A program made the translations under genes and the position numbers. The notes below the pieces were generated by a model that was not told where the DNA came from, did no database searches, and saw only the letters and a program-made list of their open reading frames with translations. DNA of 64,000 nucleotides from Flavobacterium psychrophilum (GTDB lineage: Bacteria > Bacteroidota > Bacteroidia > Flavobacteriales > Flavobacteriaceae), in the NCBI GenBank assembly GCA_945890865.1, contig CAMDDB010000002.1, positions 62,001 to 126,000 of the forward strand. The letters run 5' to 3'. This document shows positions 8,743 to 17,582 of the stretch, in pieces (positions within the stretch are counted from its first letter, which is position 1; every line of letters starts with the position of its first letter).

Positions 8743-10533
8743 CTAATTATTCTTGTAAAAGTCGGAAATTTTTTTGGCTTTTGAAAGACCTACTACTTCA
8801 GCAATAGCTTCGGTAGAGGCCAGTTGTAATCTTTTTACACTTTTAAAGTGTTTCATCAAGGCAATCATTGTTTTTTCTCCTATTCCTGGAATTGCCTCCA
8901 AACTGTTATTTAGTGCCGATTTACTGCGTTGATCTCGATGGTGTGTAATGCCAAATCGATGGGCTTCGTTTCGTAAATACTGAATTACTTTTAGCGTTTC
9001 CGATTTTTTATCCAAATACAAAGGGGCCGAATCGCCCGGATAATATAATTCTTCCAAGCGTTTTGCAATGCCAATGATAGCAATTTTTCCGCGCAATCCT
9101 AATTCGTCAATACTTTTTAGTGCCGACGATAATTGCCCTTTACCCCCATCGATAATAATTAATTGGGGTAGAGGTTGGTTTTCCTCCAGCATTCGCTTGT
9201 AGCGACGGTACACTACTTCTTCCATAGAAGCAAAATCATTGGGCCCTTCTACGGTTTTAATGTTAAAATGGCGGTAGTCTTTTTTGCTCGGTTTCGCGTC
9301 TTTAAAAACCACACAGGCCGAGACAGGATGAGTGCCTTGAATATTGGAATTATCAAAACATTCAATGTGTCTAGGGGCTTCAGATAAACGTAAATCTTTT
9401 TGCATTTGTGCCATGATACGATGGGTATGTCGCTCGGGATCTACAATTTGAATTTGTTTTAACTGTTCCAATCGGTAATATTTTGCATTGCGTTCAGACA
9501 AGTCTAAAATTTGTTTTTTATCGCCCAATTGCGGCACGGTAACTTTGATGTTTTCTCCTAAATCAAGTGCCATGGGCACTATTACTTCTTTTGCATTCAA
9601 ATGAAAGCGTTCCCGCAATTCAACTACTGCTAGTGCGAGTAATTCTTCATTGGTTTCATCTAGTTTTTTCTTAATTTCTAGTGTGTGTGACCGTACAATA
9701 GCCCCGTGTGAAATTTGTAAAAAATTAACATAAGCCATCGTTTCATCAGACACGATGGAAAATACGTCGATGTTAGATATTTTTGGATTTAATATAGTAG
9801 ATTTTGATTGATAATTTTCTAAGATCTCTATCTTTTCTTTTGTTTTTTGAGCTTCTTCAAATTGCATTTGCTGCGCCAAATCGATCATCGTTTTTTTAAA
9901 ATCTTTCAAACTTTCTTTGAAATTTCCTCTTAAAATTTGTCGGATTTTTTCGACTTGTGTTTGGTAATTTTCAAAAGATTCGAAAGCTTCACATGGCCCT
10001 TTACAATTACCAATGTGATATTCTAAACATACTTTGTACTTTCCATTATCAATATTGGCTTTTGACAAATCATAACTACAGGTGCGCAGTGGATATAAAG
10101 CCCCTATTAAATCTAAAATGGTGTGTACTGTTTTAAAACTCGTATAAGGGCCATAATATTCGGAACCGTCTTTGATCAATTTTCGAGTCGAAAAAATCCG
10201 GGAGAAGCGTTCGTTTTTGATACAAATCCAAGGATACGTTTTGTCATCGCGAAGCAGAACATTATAGCGGGGTTGCAACTTTTTGATCAAATTGTTTTCT
10301 AATAACAAAGCATCTGATTCTGTAGGAACCACAATGTGCTTGATACTTACTATTTTTTTTACTAATACCGCTGTTTTGTAATTATCATGGTTTTTTGTAA
10401 AATAGGATTGTACCCTTTTTTTTAGGTTTTTTGCTTTGCCAACATATAAAATTTTTTCATCCTTATCATAATACTGATATACCCCGGGATTTTCAGGTAG
10501 CGTTTGGATTTGAAGTTCTAATGGTGTTTGCAT
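8743..10533 (-). CDS. uvrC: UvrABC excinuclease subunit C
   Basis: This 596-residue nuclease makes both incisions around UvrB-bound DNA lesions in nucleotide excision repair. The start at 10533 (MQTPLELQIQTLPENPGVYQ) is chosen over the Met at 10560 because it begins at the GIY-YIG domain and follows the promoter box at the right distance. Domains in order are the GIY-YIG nuclease with GVYQYYDKDEKILYVGKAKN, a cysteine-containing stretch CLEYHIGNCKGPC near 165-177, the UVR motif around QMQFEEAQKTKEKIEILE, the RNase H-like nuclease with ECFDNSNIQGTHPV and IIIDGGKGQL, and a C-terminal helix-hairpin-helix (IPGIGEKTMIALM). Length is typical. It is the promoter-proximal gene of a uvrC-patatin pair. 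Confidence 0.96.
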   Translation of the reverse strand: MQTPLELQIQTLPENPGVYQYYDKDEKILYVGKAKNLKKRVQSYFTKNHDNYKTAVLVKKIVSIKHIVVPTESDALLLENNLIKKLQPRYNVLLRDDKTYPWICIKNERFSRIFSTRKLIKDGSEYYGPYTSFKTVHTILDLIGALYPLRTCSYDLSKANIDNGKYKVCLEYHIGNCKGPCEAFESFENYQTQVEKIRQILRGNFKESLKDFKKTMIDLAQQMQFEEAQKTKEKIEILENYQSKSTILNPKISNIDVFSIVSDETMAYVNFLQISHGAIVRSHTLEIKKKLDETNEELLALAVVELRERFHLNAKEVIVPMALDLGENIKVTVPQLGDKKQILDLSERNAKYYRLEQLKQIQIVDPERHTHRIMAQMQKDLRLSEAPRHIECFDNSNIQGTHPVSACVVFKDAKPSKKDYRHFNIKTVEGPNDFASMEEVVYRRYKRMLEENQPLPQLIIIDGGKGQLSSALKSIDELGLRGKIAIIGIAKRLEELYYPGDSAPLYLDKKSETLKVIQYLRNEAHRFGITHHRDQRSKSALNNSLEAIPGIGEKTMIALMKHFKSVKRLQLASTEAIAEVVGLSKAKKISDFYKNN

Positions 10534-10557
10534 GGGTAAAGAAAAAAGAGGAAAGAA

Positions 10558-10590
10558 CAAAGATAGGAGATTTGTTTATGAATTTTGCAA
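10558..10590 (-). promoter_or_regulatory. uvrC promoter
   Basis: On the minus strand TTG (10590-10588), a 22-base spacer and TATCTTTG (10565-10558) match the Bacteroidetes promoter, 24 bases before the chosen uvrC start. The longer uvrC frame would begin inside the box, which supports the start at 10533. Confidence 0.55.
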
Positions 10591-10740
10591 GTTTTTTAGC
10601 CCTCAAATGCCCAGAAAAAAACAAAGCGCACCCCATTTTTTATATTTTTTTCTATTTGTTGCCCTAATTATTGATATTTGAACTTGTTCTAGTGCTTGTT
10701 CTGGAAGTTTTTGTATTTTTAGCACATCAGATTTTAAATA

Positions 10741-11700
10741 ATGAGTACCACAAAACCACTAAGAATTCTAAAAGAAACCATTTTACCGGGAGAAAGCAAA
10801 ACCATTAATATGGAAATTGCAAAGTTACACACCATGACCAAATTGAAAATTCCGATCATTGTGGAGCGCTCAAAAGTGGACGGCCCGACAGTATTGTTTT
10901 CAGCTTGTTTACACGGTGATGAAATTAATGGAACCGAAATTGTGCGGCAACTCATTACCCAAAAAATAAATAAGCCCAAATGCGGTACCATCATTTGTAT
11001 TCCGATTATAAATATTTTTGGCTTTGTGAATCAGACTAGAGAATTTCCTGATGGTCGCGATTTAAATCGGGTTTTCCCAGGAAGCAAAACTGGTTCGCTG
11101 GCCAGTCGATTTGCCTATTATATTTTAAAAGAAATTATGCCGCATGTTGACTATGCCATTGATTTTCATGCAGGTGGAGCCAGTAGATTTAATGCCCCAC
11201 AACTTAGAATTGTTCCCGAAAATTCAGAATTAAAAGAACTTTGCGACGTTTTTAATGCGCCGTTTACCTTGTATGCAAAAAACATTTCCGGATCTTTCCG
11301 AAATTCCTGTGATAAATTAAACATCAAAATGCTTTTGTTTGAAGGAGGAAAATCATTAGACATTAACGAAAAAATTACTCAAGAAGCTGTAGAAGGCACC
11401 AAGCGCTTTTTATACCATTTGGGCATGTTAAACCCTAAAAAGAAAACAAGTCTTCCGCTACACGCTACCATTTACATTGAAAAATCAAACTGGGTTAGGG
11501 CTAAATATTCTGGAATGTTTCACGGTTTAACTACAATTGGGAGTTATGTAAAAAAAGGAGATGTACTTGCAACCATTTCAGATCCGTATGGAAAAGTGGA
11601 ACACAAGGTGAAAGCCCCTCATGCTGGCTACATTATAAACGTAAATGATGCTCCCATTATTTATCAAGGCGATGCCCTTTTTCATGTTTCAATTGAATAA
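10741..11700 (+). CDS. succinylglutamate desuccinylase/aspartoacylase family protein
   Basis: This 319-residue cytoplasmic protein belongs to the M14-like zinc hydrolases that remove acyl groups from N-acyl amino acids. The zinc-binding motif is visible as CLHGDEINGTE (H58, E61), with NLNR-like DGRDLNRVFPGS near 98-109 and the third-ligand region AIDFHAGG near 139-146. The C-terminal beta-rich part ending KAPHAGYIINVNDAPIIYQGD is typical of the bacterial branch. Such genes in many bacteria lie beside rimK-like ligases; that partner is not here, and the neighbour instead is 5-formyl-THF cyclo-ligase two bases downstream, implying cotranscription. The exact substrate is unknown. Confidence 0.88.
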   Translation: MSTTKPLRILKETILPGESKTINMEIAKLHTMTKLKIPIIVERSKVDGPTVLFSACLHGDEINGTEIVRQLITQKINKPKCGTIICIPIINIFGFVNQTREFPDGRDLNRVFPGSKTGSLASRFAYYILKEIMPHVDYAIDFHAGGASRFNAPQLRIVPENSELKELCDVFNAPFTLYAKNISGSFRNSCDKLNIKMLLFEGGKSLDINEKITQEAVEGTKRFLYHLGMLNPKKKTSLPLHATIYIEKSNWVRAKYSGMFHGLTTIGSYVKKGDVLATISDPYGKVEHKVKAPHAGYIINVNDAPIIYQGDALFHVSIE

Positions 11701-11702
11701 AA

Positions 11703-12266
11703 ATGAATAAAACAGTCGCCAGAAATAAGTGCAAAGCAGCAAGAAATATCCTTTCGCAAGAGGAAATTGAAAACAAAAGTTTAGCAATTGCAAACCAATT
11801 ATTGCGAATGGATATTTGGGAAAAATTGTATTACCATTTGTTTTTAACGATTGATGAGCAAAAAGAAATTAATACCGAGTATATACTGCATATTTTAGCA
11901 GGAAAAGATAAAGAAATTGTAGTTTCAAAATGTGATTTTAAGCACTTAACTTTGGTTCATTTTTTAATGACCGACAATACTAAAATCAAAAAAAATAGCT
12001 ATAATATTCCAGAACCCGTTGAGGGCATAGAAGTTCCAGATGCAAAAATTGATGTCGTTTTTTTGCCGCTTTTAGCCTACGATGAAGAAGGAAATCGAGT
12101 GGGATATGGAAAGGGGTTTTATGACCGCTTTCTAAAAAAATGTAGACCAGAAACCATTAAAATTGGATTATCCTTCTTTCCTCCTGAAGAAAAAATTGAG
12201 GATGTATCCTCAAATGACATAAAATTGGATTTTTGTGTAACGCCGAATGGAATTATTAAATTTTAA
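11703..12266 (+). CDS. 5-formyltetrahydrofolate cyclo-ligase
   Basis: This 187-residue enzyme uses ATP to turn 5-formyl-THF into 5,10-methenyl-THF, returning a storage folate to one-carbon metabolism. The family signature VGYGKGFYDRFL (about 137-148) is intact, preceded by IDVVFLPLLAYDEEGNR, and the N-terminal arginine/lysine-rich helix (ARNKCKAARN) is the ATP-binding region. Length matches the family. It follows the aspartoacylase-like gene by two bases. Its stop overlaps the stop of lspA on the other strand by four bases, leaving no room for a terminator between them. Confidence 0.94.
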   Translation: MNKTVARNKCKAARNILSQEEIENKSLAIANQLLRMDIWEKLYYHLFLTIDEQKEINTEYILHILAGKDKEIVVSKCDFKHLTLVHFLMTDNTKIKKNSYNIPEPVEGIEVPDAKIDVVFLPLLAYDEEGNRVGYGKGFYDRFLKKCRPETIKIGLSFFPPEEKIEDVSSNDIKLDFCVTPNGIIKF

Positions 12267-12886
12267 TTTTCTTCAACTGCTTCCTCCTCTTTGTTAGCTT
12301 GGGCAAATGCTCTTTTATTGAACACTATTAATATCCCAACACCCGTTGAGATCGCTAAATCAGCTACATTGAAGATCGCGTTAAAAAAAGTAAAGTGTTT
12401 TCCGCCCCAAAAAGGCAACCATGAAGGAAGATCTCCTTCCCAAATGGGGAAATAAAACATATCCACTACTTCGCCATGGAACCAACTACCATAAGGTTCT
12501 GCAAAAAAAGTAGCTACTTGATGGTAACTGTCATTAAAAATAACCCCATAAAAAACCGAATCGATAATATTTCCTAGAGCGCCTGTAAAAATTAAGGCAA
12601 TGGCTACAATGAGAAAATTTGACGCCTGCTTTTTTACTGAATCCCATAACCACCATGCGATTCCTCCCACTGCAATAATTCTAAAAAGGGTTAATATTAA
12701 TTTCCCATATTCTCCGGGAATTTCTGCACCCCAAGCCATGCCTTCGTTTTCGATAAAATGAATTCGAAACCAATCAAACACTTTCACTTCTTCGTTGATG
12801 AAAAAATGGGTTTTGATATAGAGCTTCGAAATTTGATCAATGAGTAAAATACTTATAATAAGTAAGTAGGCTTTCTTTAAAGACAT
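12263..12886 (-). CDS. lspA: lipoprotein signal peptidase (signal peptidase II)
   Basis: This 207-residue inner-membrane aspartic protease cleaves the signal peptide of diacylglyceryl-prolipoproteins. The start at 12886 (MSLKKAYLLIISILLIDQIS) is preferred over 12940, because the longer frame would begin inside the dksA-like gene's terminator and downstream of no promoter box. The catalytic aspartates are D109 in GNIIDS and D176 in FNVADLAIS. Compared with the roughly 165-residue E. coli enzyme there is an insertion of about 50 residues between them, rich in aromatics, which is common in Bacteroidetes. The tail ends in a glutamate-rich stretch. It is convergent with and overlaps the folate gene by 4 bases. 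Confidence 0.95.
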   Translation of the reverse strand: MSLKKAYLLIISILLIDQISKLYIKTHFFINEEVKVFDWFRIHFIENEGMAWGAEIPGEYGKLILTLFRIIAVGGIAWWLWDSVKKQASNFLIVAIALIFTGALGNIIDSVFYGVIFNDSYHQVATFFAEPYGSWFHGEVVDMFYFPIWEGDLPSWLPFWGGKHFTFFNAIFNVADLAISTGVGILIVFNKRAFAQANKEEEAVEEN

Positions 12887-12902
12887 TTGCAAAAATTTTA
12901 AG

Positions 12903-12910
12903 CAAAAATA
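12903..12910 (-). promoter_or_regulatory. -7 box for lspA
   Basis: TATTTTTG on the minus strand lies 16 bases before the chosen lspA start and downstream of the dksA-like terminator, supporting independent transcription of lspA. No TTG at the right spacing. Confidence 0.4.
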
Positions 12911-12930
12911 GTGGTTTTTATCAAATAAAA

Positions 12931-12950
12931 AACGCTCCAAACGGAGCGTT
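12931..12950 (-). terminator. terminator of the DksA-like gene
   Basis: AACGCTCC and GGAGCGTT form a perfect 8-bp stem with a 4-base loop; on the minus strand it is followed by T residues (12930-12927), then ATTTGA. It lies about 20 bases after the stop of the DksA-like gene. Confidence 0.85.
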
Positions 12951-12971
12951 AGTAAATTTTTTTAAAAAAGG

Positions 12972-13352
12972 TTAACGTTGCAAATTTTTTGCTTCGATGC
13001 TCATGGTAGCATGAGGCACAATTTTTAAACGTTCTTTGCTTATTAATTTGCCAGAAACTTTACACAAACCATAGGTTTTATTTTCTATGCGAATTAAAGC
13101 ATTTTTTAAATCTCTAATGAACTTTTCTTGACGAATGGCCAACTGCGAGTTTGCTTCTTTACTCATCGTTTCGCTGCCTTCTTCAAATGCTTTAAATGTG
13201 GGGGATGTGTCATCCGTTCCATTATTCAAATCATTCATGTAGGCACTTTTTATTAATTCTAAGTCCCCTTTTGCTTTTTCTAATTTAGCCTGAATCAAAG
13301 CTTTGAATTCTGCTAAATCTGCGTCTGAATATCTCATTTGCTCCTCTATCAT
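12972..13352 (-). CDS. DksA/TraR-family transcription regulator, degenerate zinc finger
   Basis: This 126-residue protein resembles DksA, which binds in the secondary channel of RNA polymerase and tunes transcription with (p)ppGpp. It has the expected long coiled-coil N-terminal half (AEFKALIQAKLEKAKGDLELI), the acidic turn region with NNGTDDTSPTF, and the C-terminal segment YGLCKVSGKLISKERLKIVPHA. Only one of the four zinc-binding cysteines of classical DksA is present, so the finger probably folds without zinc, as in other cysteine-poor DksA paralogues. It follows ileS by about 35 bases and ends in a strong terminator, so the two may be cotranscribed. The family call is sound; whether it responds to ppGpp is unknown. 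Confidence 0.88.
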   Translation of the reverse strand: MIEEQMRYSDADLAEFKALIQAKLEKAKGDLELIKSAYMNDLNNGTDDTSPTFKAFEEGSETMSKEANSQLAIRQEKFIRDLKNALIRIENKTYGLCKVSGKLISKERLKIVPHATMSIEAKNLQR

Positions 13353-13387
13353 AATTTCAAATTTTTTATTTTACTATTTATTAATTT

Positions 13388-16300
13388 TTATTTTGAAATT
13401 AAAATGATGGTTTTAATTTCGTCAAACTCAATTTCAATTCCCTTTTGAAAACCGTCTTCAAATACTAATGTTTTAGTTAGTGTTTCCGACATTATATAAT
13501 CTAAATTTGCTGCTACTGCCTCTTCTAATTGGGTATTTTTCTCCATTTTTACCACAATTTTATCCGTAACTTCAAAGCCAGAGTCTTTTCTAATATTCTG
13601 AATTCTATTAACCAATTCTCTAGCAATTCCCTCTTTGCGCAATTCGTCTGAAATGGTAATGTCTAAAGCTACCGTAATTCCGTTTGCATTGGCTACCAAC
13701 CATCCTTCAATATCTTGTGAAGAAATTTCCACATCGGCAAGTGTTAAAATTATGCTTTTTCCAGCAATATCAATTTCCAATGCATTGTCGCGTTCTAATG
13801 TTGCAATTTCTACCGGACTAAATCCTTGTATCTTATTGGAAATCAATCCCATATCTTTTCCAAAACTAGGCCCTAATGTTTTAAAATTGGGCTTAATTTG
13901 CTTCACCAATATCCCTGAAGCATCATCTAATAACACCACTTCTTTTACGTTTACCTCTGCTTTTATTAGGTCTGAAACTGCCTCGATTTCAGCACGTTGA
14001 ACGGCGTCAAGTACCGGAATCATAACCTTTTGCAAGGGTTGGCGTACCTTAATCATTTCCTTTTTTCGAAGCGATAACACTAAGGAAGAAACCGTTTGTG
14101 CCTTTAACATTTTGCTTTCCAACGATTTATCAACAAAGTTTTCAACTGATACAGGGAATTTTGCCAAATGTACGCTGTCAAAATTTTCTGAAGATGTTGC
14201 AGCTGTTAAATCTTTGTAAAGTTTGTCCATAAAAAATGGTGCAATAGGCGCGCCTAATTTTGCAACGGTCACTAAACAGGTGTAAAGTGTTTGATACGCT
14301 GCAATTTTATCTTGGGCATAATCGCCTTTCCAAAATCTTCTTCTACACAAACGAACATACCAGTTACTTAAGTTTTCTTGCACAAAATCTGAAATAGCTC
14401 TAGCGGCTCTGGTAGGTTCATAATCGGCATAGGCATCGTCTACTTCTTGAATTAACGTATGCAATTCCGACAAGATCCAACGGTCAATTTCTGGACGTTC
14501 AGCTACCGGAATTTCTGCTTCACTATAGGTAAATCCGTCAATATTTGCATACAAAGCAAAAAACGAATAGGTATTATAAAGCGTACCGAAGAATTTTCTT
14601 CGAACTTCCGCTACGCCTTCAATATCAAATTTTAAATTGTCCCAAGGATTGGCATTAGCAATCATATACCAACGCGTTGCATCGGGGCCATATTCTTTCA
14701 AGGTTTCAAAAGGATCTACCGCATTTCCTAAACGTTTTGACATTTTTTGCCCGATTTTGTCCAATACCAATCCATTAGAAACTACATTTTTGTAGGCAAT
14801 TTTATCAAAAACCAAGGTTCCGATAGCGTGAAGTGTATAAAACCACCCTCTTGTTTGGTCTACACCTTCGGCGATGAAATCGGCAGGAAAATCTTTGTTT
14901 TCGTCTATTTTATCTTTATTCTCAAAAGGATAATGCCATTGTGCATAAGGCATCGCACCCGAATCAAACCAAACGTCAATCAAGTCCGATTCGCGTTTCA
15001 TTGGTTTTCCAGATGGTGAAACCAAAACAATAGTATCCACTATATTTTTATGCAAGTCAACTAAATCATAGTTGGCTTCGCTCATGTCGCCGCTTTTAAA
15101 TCCTTTGTAGGGATTTTCCGATTGGAATCCGGCAGCGATTGCGTTTTCAATTTCGTTGTACAATTCCTCCACAGAACCTACTAAGAGTTCTTCGGTCCCA
15201 TCTTCTGTTCTCCAAATAGGCAATGGAATACCCCAATAACGAGAACGTGATAAGTTCCAATCGTTTGCATTTTTTAACCAATTTCCAAAACGCCCTTCTC
15301 CGGTTGCTTTAGGCTTCCAATTGATAGTTTCGTTGAGGTCAAACATTCTATCCTTGATTTCGGTTACTTTAATGAACCAGGAATCTAACGGATAATATAA
15401 AATCGGTTTGTCTGTTCTCCAACAATGTGGGTAACTGTGGACATATTTTTCGACTTTGAAAGCCTTGTTTTCTTCTTTTAATTGGATTGCAATTTCCACA
15501 TCGGCAGAACGTTCTGGAGCTTCTCCGTCGTTGTAATATTCATTTTTAACGTATTTTCCAGAATATTCTCCTAGCCCATGAATAAATTTTCCTTGTAAAT
15601 CTACTAAAGGGACCTCATTCCCGTTTTCGTCCATCACTAACAGGGGCGGTACTTCTGGTGTTGCTGCTGCCGCTACTTTAGCATCGTCTGCGCCAAAAGT
15701 AGGTGCAGTGTGTACAATTCCAGTTCCGTCTTCGGTTGTAACGAAATCTCCTGAAATAACTCTAAATGCATTTTCAGGATGCTGATACGGCAAGGCTAAT
15801 GGCATCAATTGTTCGTAACGAATTCCGACTAAATCTGAACCTTTGCATTCGGCAAGAATTTCATAGGGAATCTTTTTGTCGTCCGCTGTATAACTGGCAA
15901 AATCTGCTTGCGATTCCGCCACAAAATATTTTCCGCCGAATTGTTTTCCTACTAAATTCTTGGCCAAAACCACATTGACAGGTTCAAACGTATATTGATT
16001 GAAGGTTTTCACCAAAACATAATCGATTTTTGGGCCAACGGTTAGCGCTGTGTTTGACGGCAACGTCCACGGTGTTGTTGTCCATGCTAAAATATGTATA
16101 TCTCCAAAACCTTGTAAAAAGCTTGGTAAGGTGTCTTCTTTAGTTTTAAACTGAGCTACAATGGTAGTGTCGGTAACATCGCGGTACGATCCTGGCTGAT
16201 TTACTTCGTGAGAAGATAAGCCCGTTCCTGCTTTTGGAGAATAGGGTTGAATGGTGTAGCCTTTGTATAATAAATCTTTGTTATAAATTTGTTTGAGCAA

Positions 16301-16789
16301 CCACCAAACGGTTTCCATGTATTTGGATTTGTAGGTCACGTAGGGATCTTCCATATCTACCCAATACCCCATTTTTTCAGTCAAGTCGTTCCACACATCC
16401 GTGTAACGCATTACTGTTTTTTTACACGCTTCGTTGTATTCAGTTACCGATATGGTTTTACCGATATCTTCTTTGGTGATGCCTAATTCCTTTTCTGTTC
16501 CTAATTCTACTGGCAAACCGTGTGTATCCCAGCCTGCTTTACGCTTAACTTGGTAGCCTTTTTGGGTTTTATACCGACAAAAAATATCTTTAATCGCACG
16601 AGCCATTACGTGGTGAATTCCAGGCAATCCATTTGCTGAGGGTGGCCCTTCAAAAAACACATACGGCGTAGCTCCTTCACGTGAAGTGACCGATTGTTCA
16701 AAGATGTTGTTTTTTTTCCAAAAATCAAGAACTTCGGATGCCACTGTGGGCAAGTCAAGTCCTTTGTATTCAGTAAATTTTGTGCTCAT
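13388..16789 (-). CDS. ileS: isoleucyl-tRNA synthetase, type 2, with GIHH instead of HIGH
   Basis: This 1133-residue class I synthetase charges tRNA-Ile. It is about 190 residues longer than the E. coli type-1 enzyme and has the features of the eukaryote-like IleS2 group. The KMSKR loop (GQKMSKRLGN) is normal. The first ATP-binding signature, usually P-P-x-x-N-G-x-x-H-x-G-H, here reads PPSANGLPGIHH, so residues 57-60 are GIHH: the first and third positions of HIGH are exchanged. The editing domain carries TTTPWTLPSNTALTVGP. The start is supported by the promoter box 25 bases upstream and conserved N-terminal FTEYKGLDLP. Published work on IleS2 enzymes with the swapped GXHH motif reports very high mupirocin resistance; I infer the same here. 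Confidence 0.97.
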   Translation of the reverse strand: MSTKFTEYKGLDLPTVASEVLDFWKKNNIFEQSVTSREGATPYVFFEGPPSANGLPGIHHVMARAIKDIFCRYKTQKGYQVKRKAGWDTHGLPVELGTEKELGITKEDIGKTISVTEYNEACKKTVMRYTDVWNDLTEKMGYWVDMEDPYVTYKSKYMETVWWLLKQIYNKDLLYKGYTIQPYSPKAGTGLSSHEVNQPGSYRDVTDTTIVAQFKTKEDTLPSFLQGFGDIHILAWTTTPWTLPSNTALTVGPKIDYVLVKTFNQYTFEPVNVVLAKNLVGKQFGGKYFVAESQADFASYTADDKKIPYEILAECKGSDLVGIRYEQLMPLALPYQHPENAFRVISGDFVTTEDGTGIVHTAPTFGADDAKVAAAATPEVPPLLVMDENGNEVPLVDLQGKFIHGLGEYSGKYVKNEYYNDGEAPERSADVEIAIQLKEENKAFKVEKYVHSYPHCWRTDKPILYYPLDSWFIKVTEIKDRMFDLNETINWKPKATGEGRFGNWLKNANDWNLSRSRYWGIPLPIWRTEDGTEELLVGSVEELYNEIENAIAAGFQSENPYKGFKSGDMSEANYDLVDLHKNIVDTIVLVSPSGKPMKRESDLIDVWFDSGAMPYAQWHYPFENKDKIDENKDFPADFIAEGVDQTRGWFYTLHAIGTLVFDKIAYKNVVSNGLVLDKIGQKMSKRLGNAVDPFETLKEYGPDATRWYMIANANPWDNLKFDIEGVAEVRRKFFGTLYNTYSFFALYANIDGFTYSEAEIPVAERPEIDRWILSELHTLIQEVDDAYADYEPTRAARAISDFVQENLSNWYVRLCRRRFWKGDYAQDKIAAYQTLYTCLVTVAKLGAPIAPFFMDKLYKDLTAATSSENFDSVHLAKFPVSVENFVDKSLESKMLKAQTVSSLVLSLRKKEMIKVRQPLQKVMIPVLDAVQRAEIEAVSDLIKAEVNVKEVVLLDDASGILVKQIKPNFKTLGPSFGKDMGLISNKIQGFSPVEIATLERDNALEIDIAGKSIILTLADVEISSQDIEGWLVANANGITVALDITISDELRKEGIARELVNRIQNIRKDSGFEVTDKIVVKMEKNTQLEEAVAANLDYIMSETLTKTLVFEDGFQKGIEIEFDEIKTIILISK

Positions 16790-16814
16790 TTTGTCGCTTA
16801 CTTAAATCAATTTG

Positions 16815-16844
16815 CGAAAGTAATGATTTAAAGGTAAAAGGCAA
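16815..16844 (-). promoter_or_regulatory. ileS promoter overlapping a heptamer repeat
   Basis: On the minus strand TTG (16844-16842), exactly 19 bases, then TACTTTCG (16822-16815), one mismatch from TAnnTTTG, 25 bases before ileS. The -33 TTG and part of the spacer lie inside the 7-base tandem repeat at 16830-16864. Confidence 0.5.
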
Positions 16845-16864
16845 AAGGTAAAAGGTAAAAGTTG
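16830..16864. repeat. 7-base-period tandem repeat, consensus AAAGGTA
   Basis: Five consecutive 7-base units: AAAGGTA, AAAGGCA, AAAGGTA, AAAGGTA, AAAGTTG. It lies between the recO stop and the ileS start and ends 4 bases before the recO stop codon. Confidence 0.85.
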
Positions 16865-16868
16865 TCGC

Positions 16869-17582
16869 TTACAAAAAAACTTCTTTGAGCACTTCAAGTG
16901 ATTTTGGTTTTTTAAACCCCTCTAAATGTAACGTATAGTAATCTAAAAGTATTTTAAGAAGTAATTGGCGTTCTATGCCGGCAAACACTTTTTGATCACT
17001 ATCAAATTTTAATTGGAGTAATCGCTTGAGTAAATGGGTTTCATGATCACTGAGCGTGTGGGTATTTTGAAGAGGCGTAAAATACCCTTCTTTAGTATCA
17101 AAAAACGGAAAATCAATTTCGGAATCATCGGGATAAAATCCTAAATATTTGGTAACTTCAGTCATTAAAATCAAATGAAAATTAGTGACCTCATCGTGGG
17201 TGTCTAACCACAACAATGCGGTTTCTAAAAAAGAAAATAAATTTTGGTTTTTTTCTTCCTCTTTGATGGCGTGGTGTAAAATTTCGGAAAGAAATATAAC
17301 GAGGGTGCTTTTGACAATATCGGTGTTGATTGTGTAATAACTGTGTGCCAAACGAATTTCTTTAAAATGCTCTAACGTGCCTTTATTCTTATGAATAGCT
17401 TCGATTTCTAGTAGTGTTAAGGGTTGAAAATAAGCAATTTTTTGATTCGCTTTTTTAGCCGAATAAGCGCTGGGTACAAAATAACTTTTTAGTCCGTCAC
17501 TTTCGGTAAAGCATTTTACGATCAAACTTTTTTCTTGATATTTTAGAGAAGAAAGAACGATAGCTTTAGTTTTTACTTGCAT
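16869..17582 (-). CDS. recO: DNA repair protein RecO
   Basis: This 237-residue cytoplasmic protein helps load RecA onto SSB-coated single-stranded DNA in recombinational repair. It begins with the OB-fold region typical of the family, MQVKTKAIVLSSLKYQEKSLIVKCFTE, followed by the helical domain containing SEILHHAIKEEEKNQNLFSFLE and LILMTEVTKYLGFYPDD. The zinc-finger cysteines found in some RecO proteins are absent, which is common. It directly follows porZ (the porZ stop and recO start share one base), an arrangement seen in many Bacteroidetes, so expression is probably translationally coupled. Confidence 0.93.
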   Translation of the reverse strand: MQVKTKAIVLSSLKYQEKSLIVKCFTESDGLKSYFVPSAYSAKKANQKIAYFQPLTLLEIEAIHKNKGTLEHFKEIRLAHSYYTINTDIVKSTLVIFLSEILHHAIKEEEKNQNLFSFLETALLWLDTHDEVTNFHLILMTEVTKYLGFYPDDSEIDFPFFDTKEGYFTPLQNTHTLSDHETHLLKRLLQLKFDSDQKVFAGIERQLLLKILLDYYTLHLEGFKKPKSLEVLKEVFL

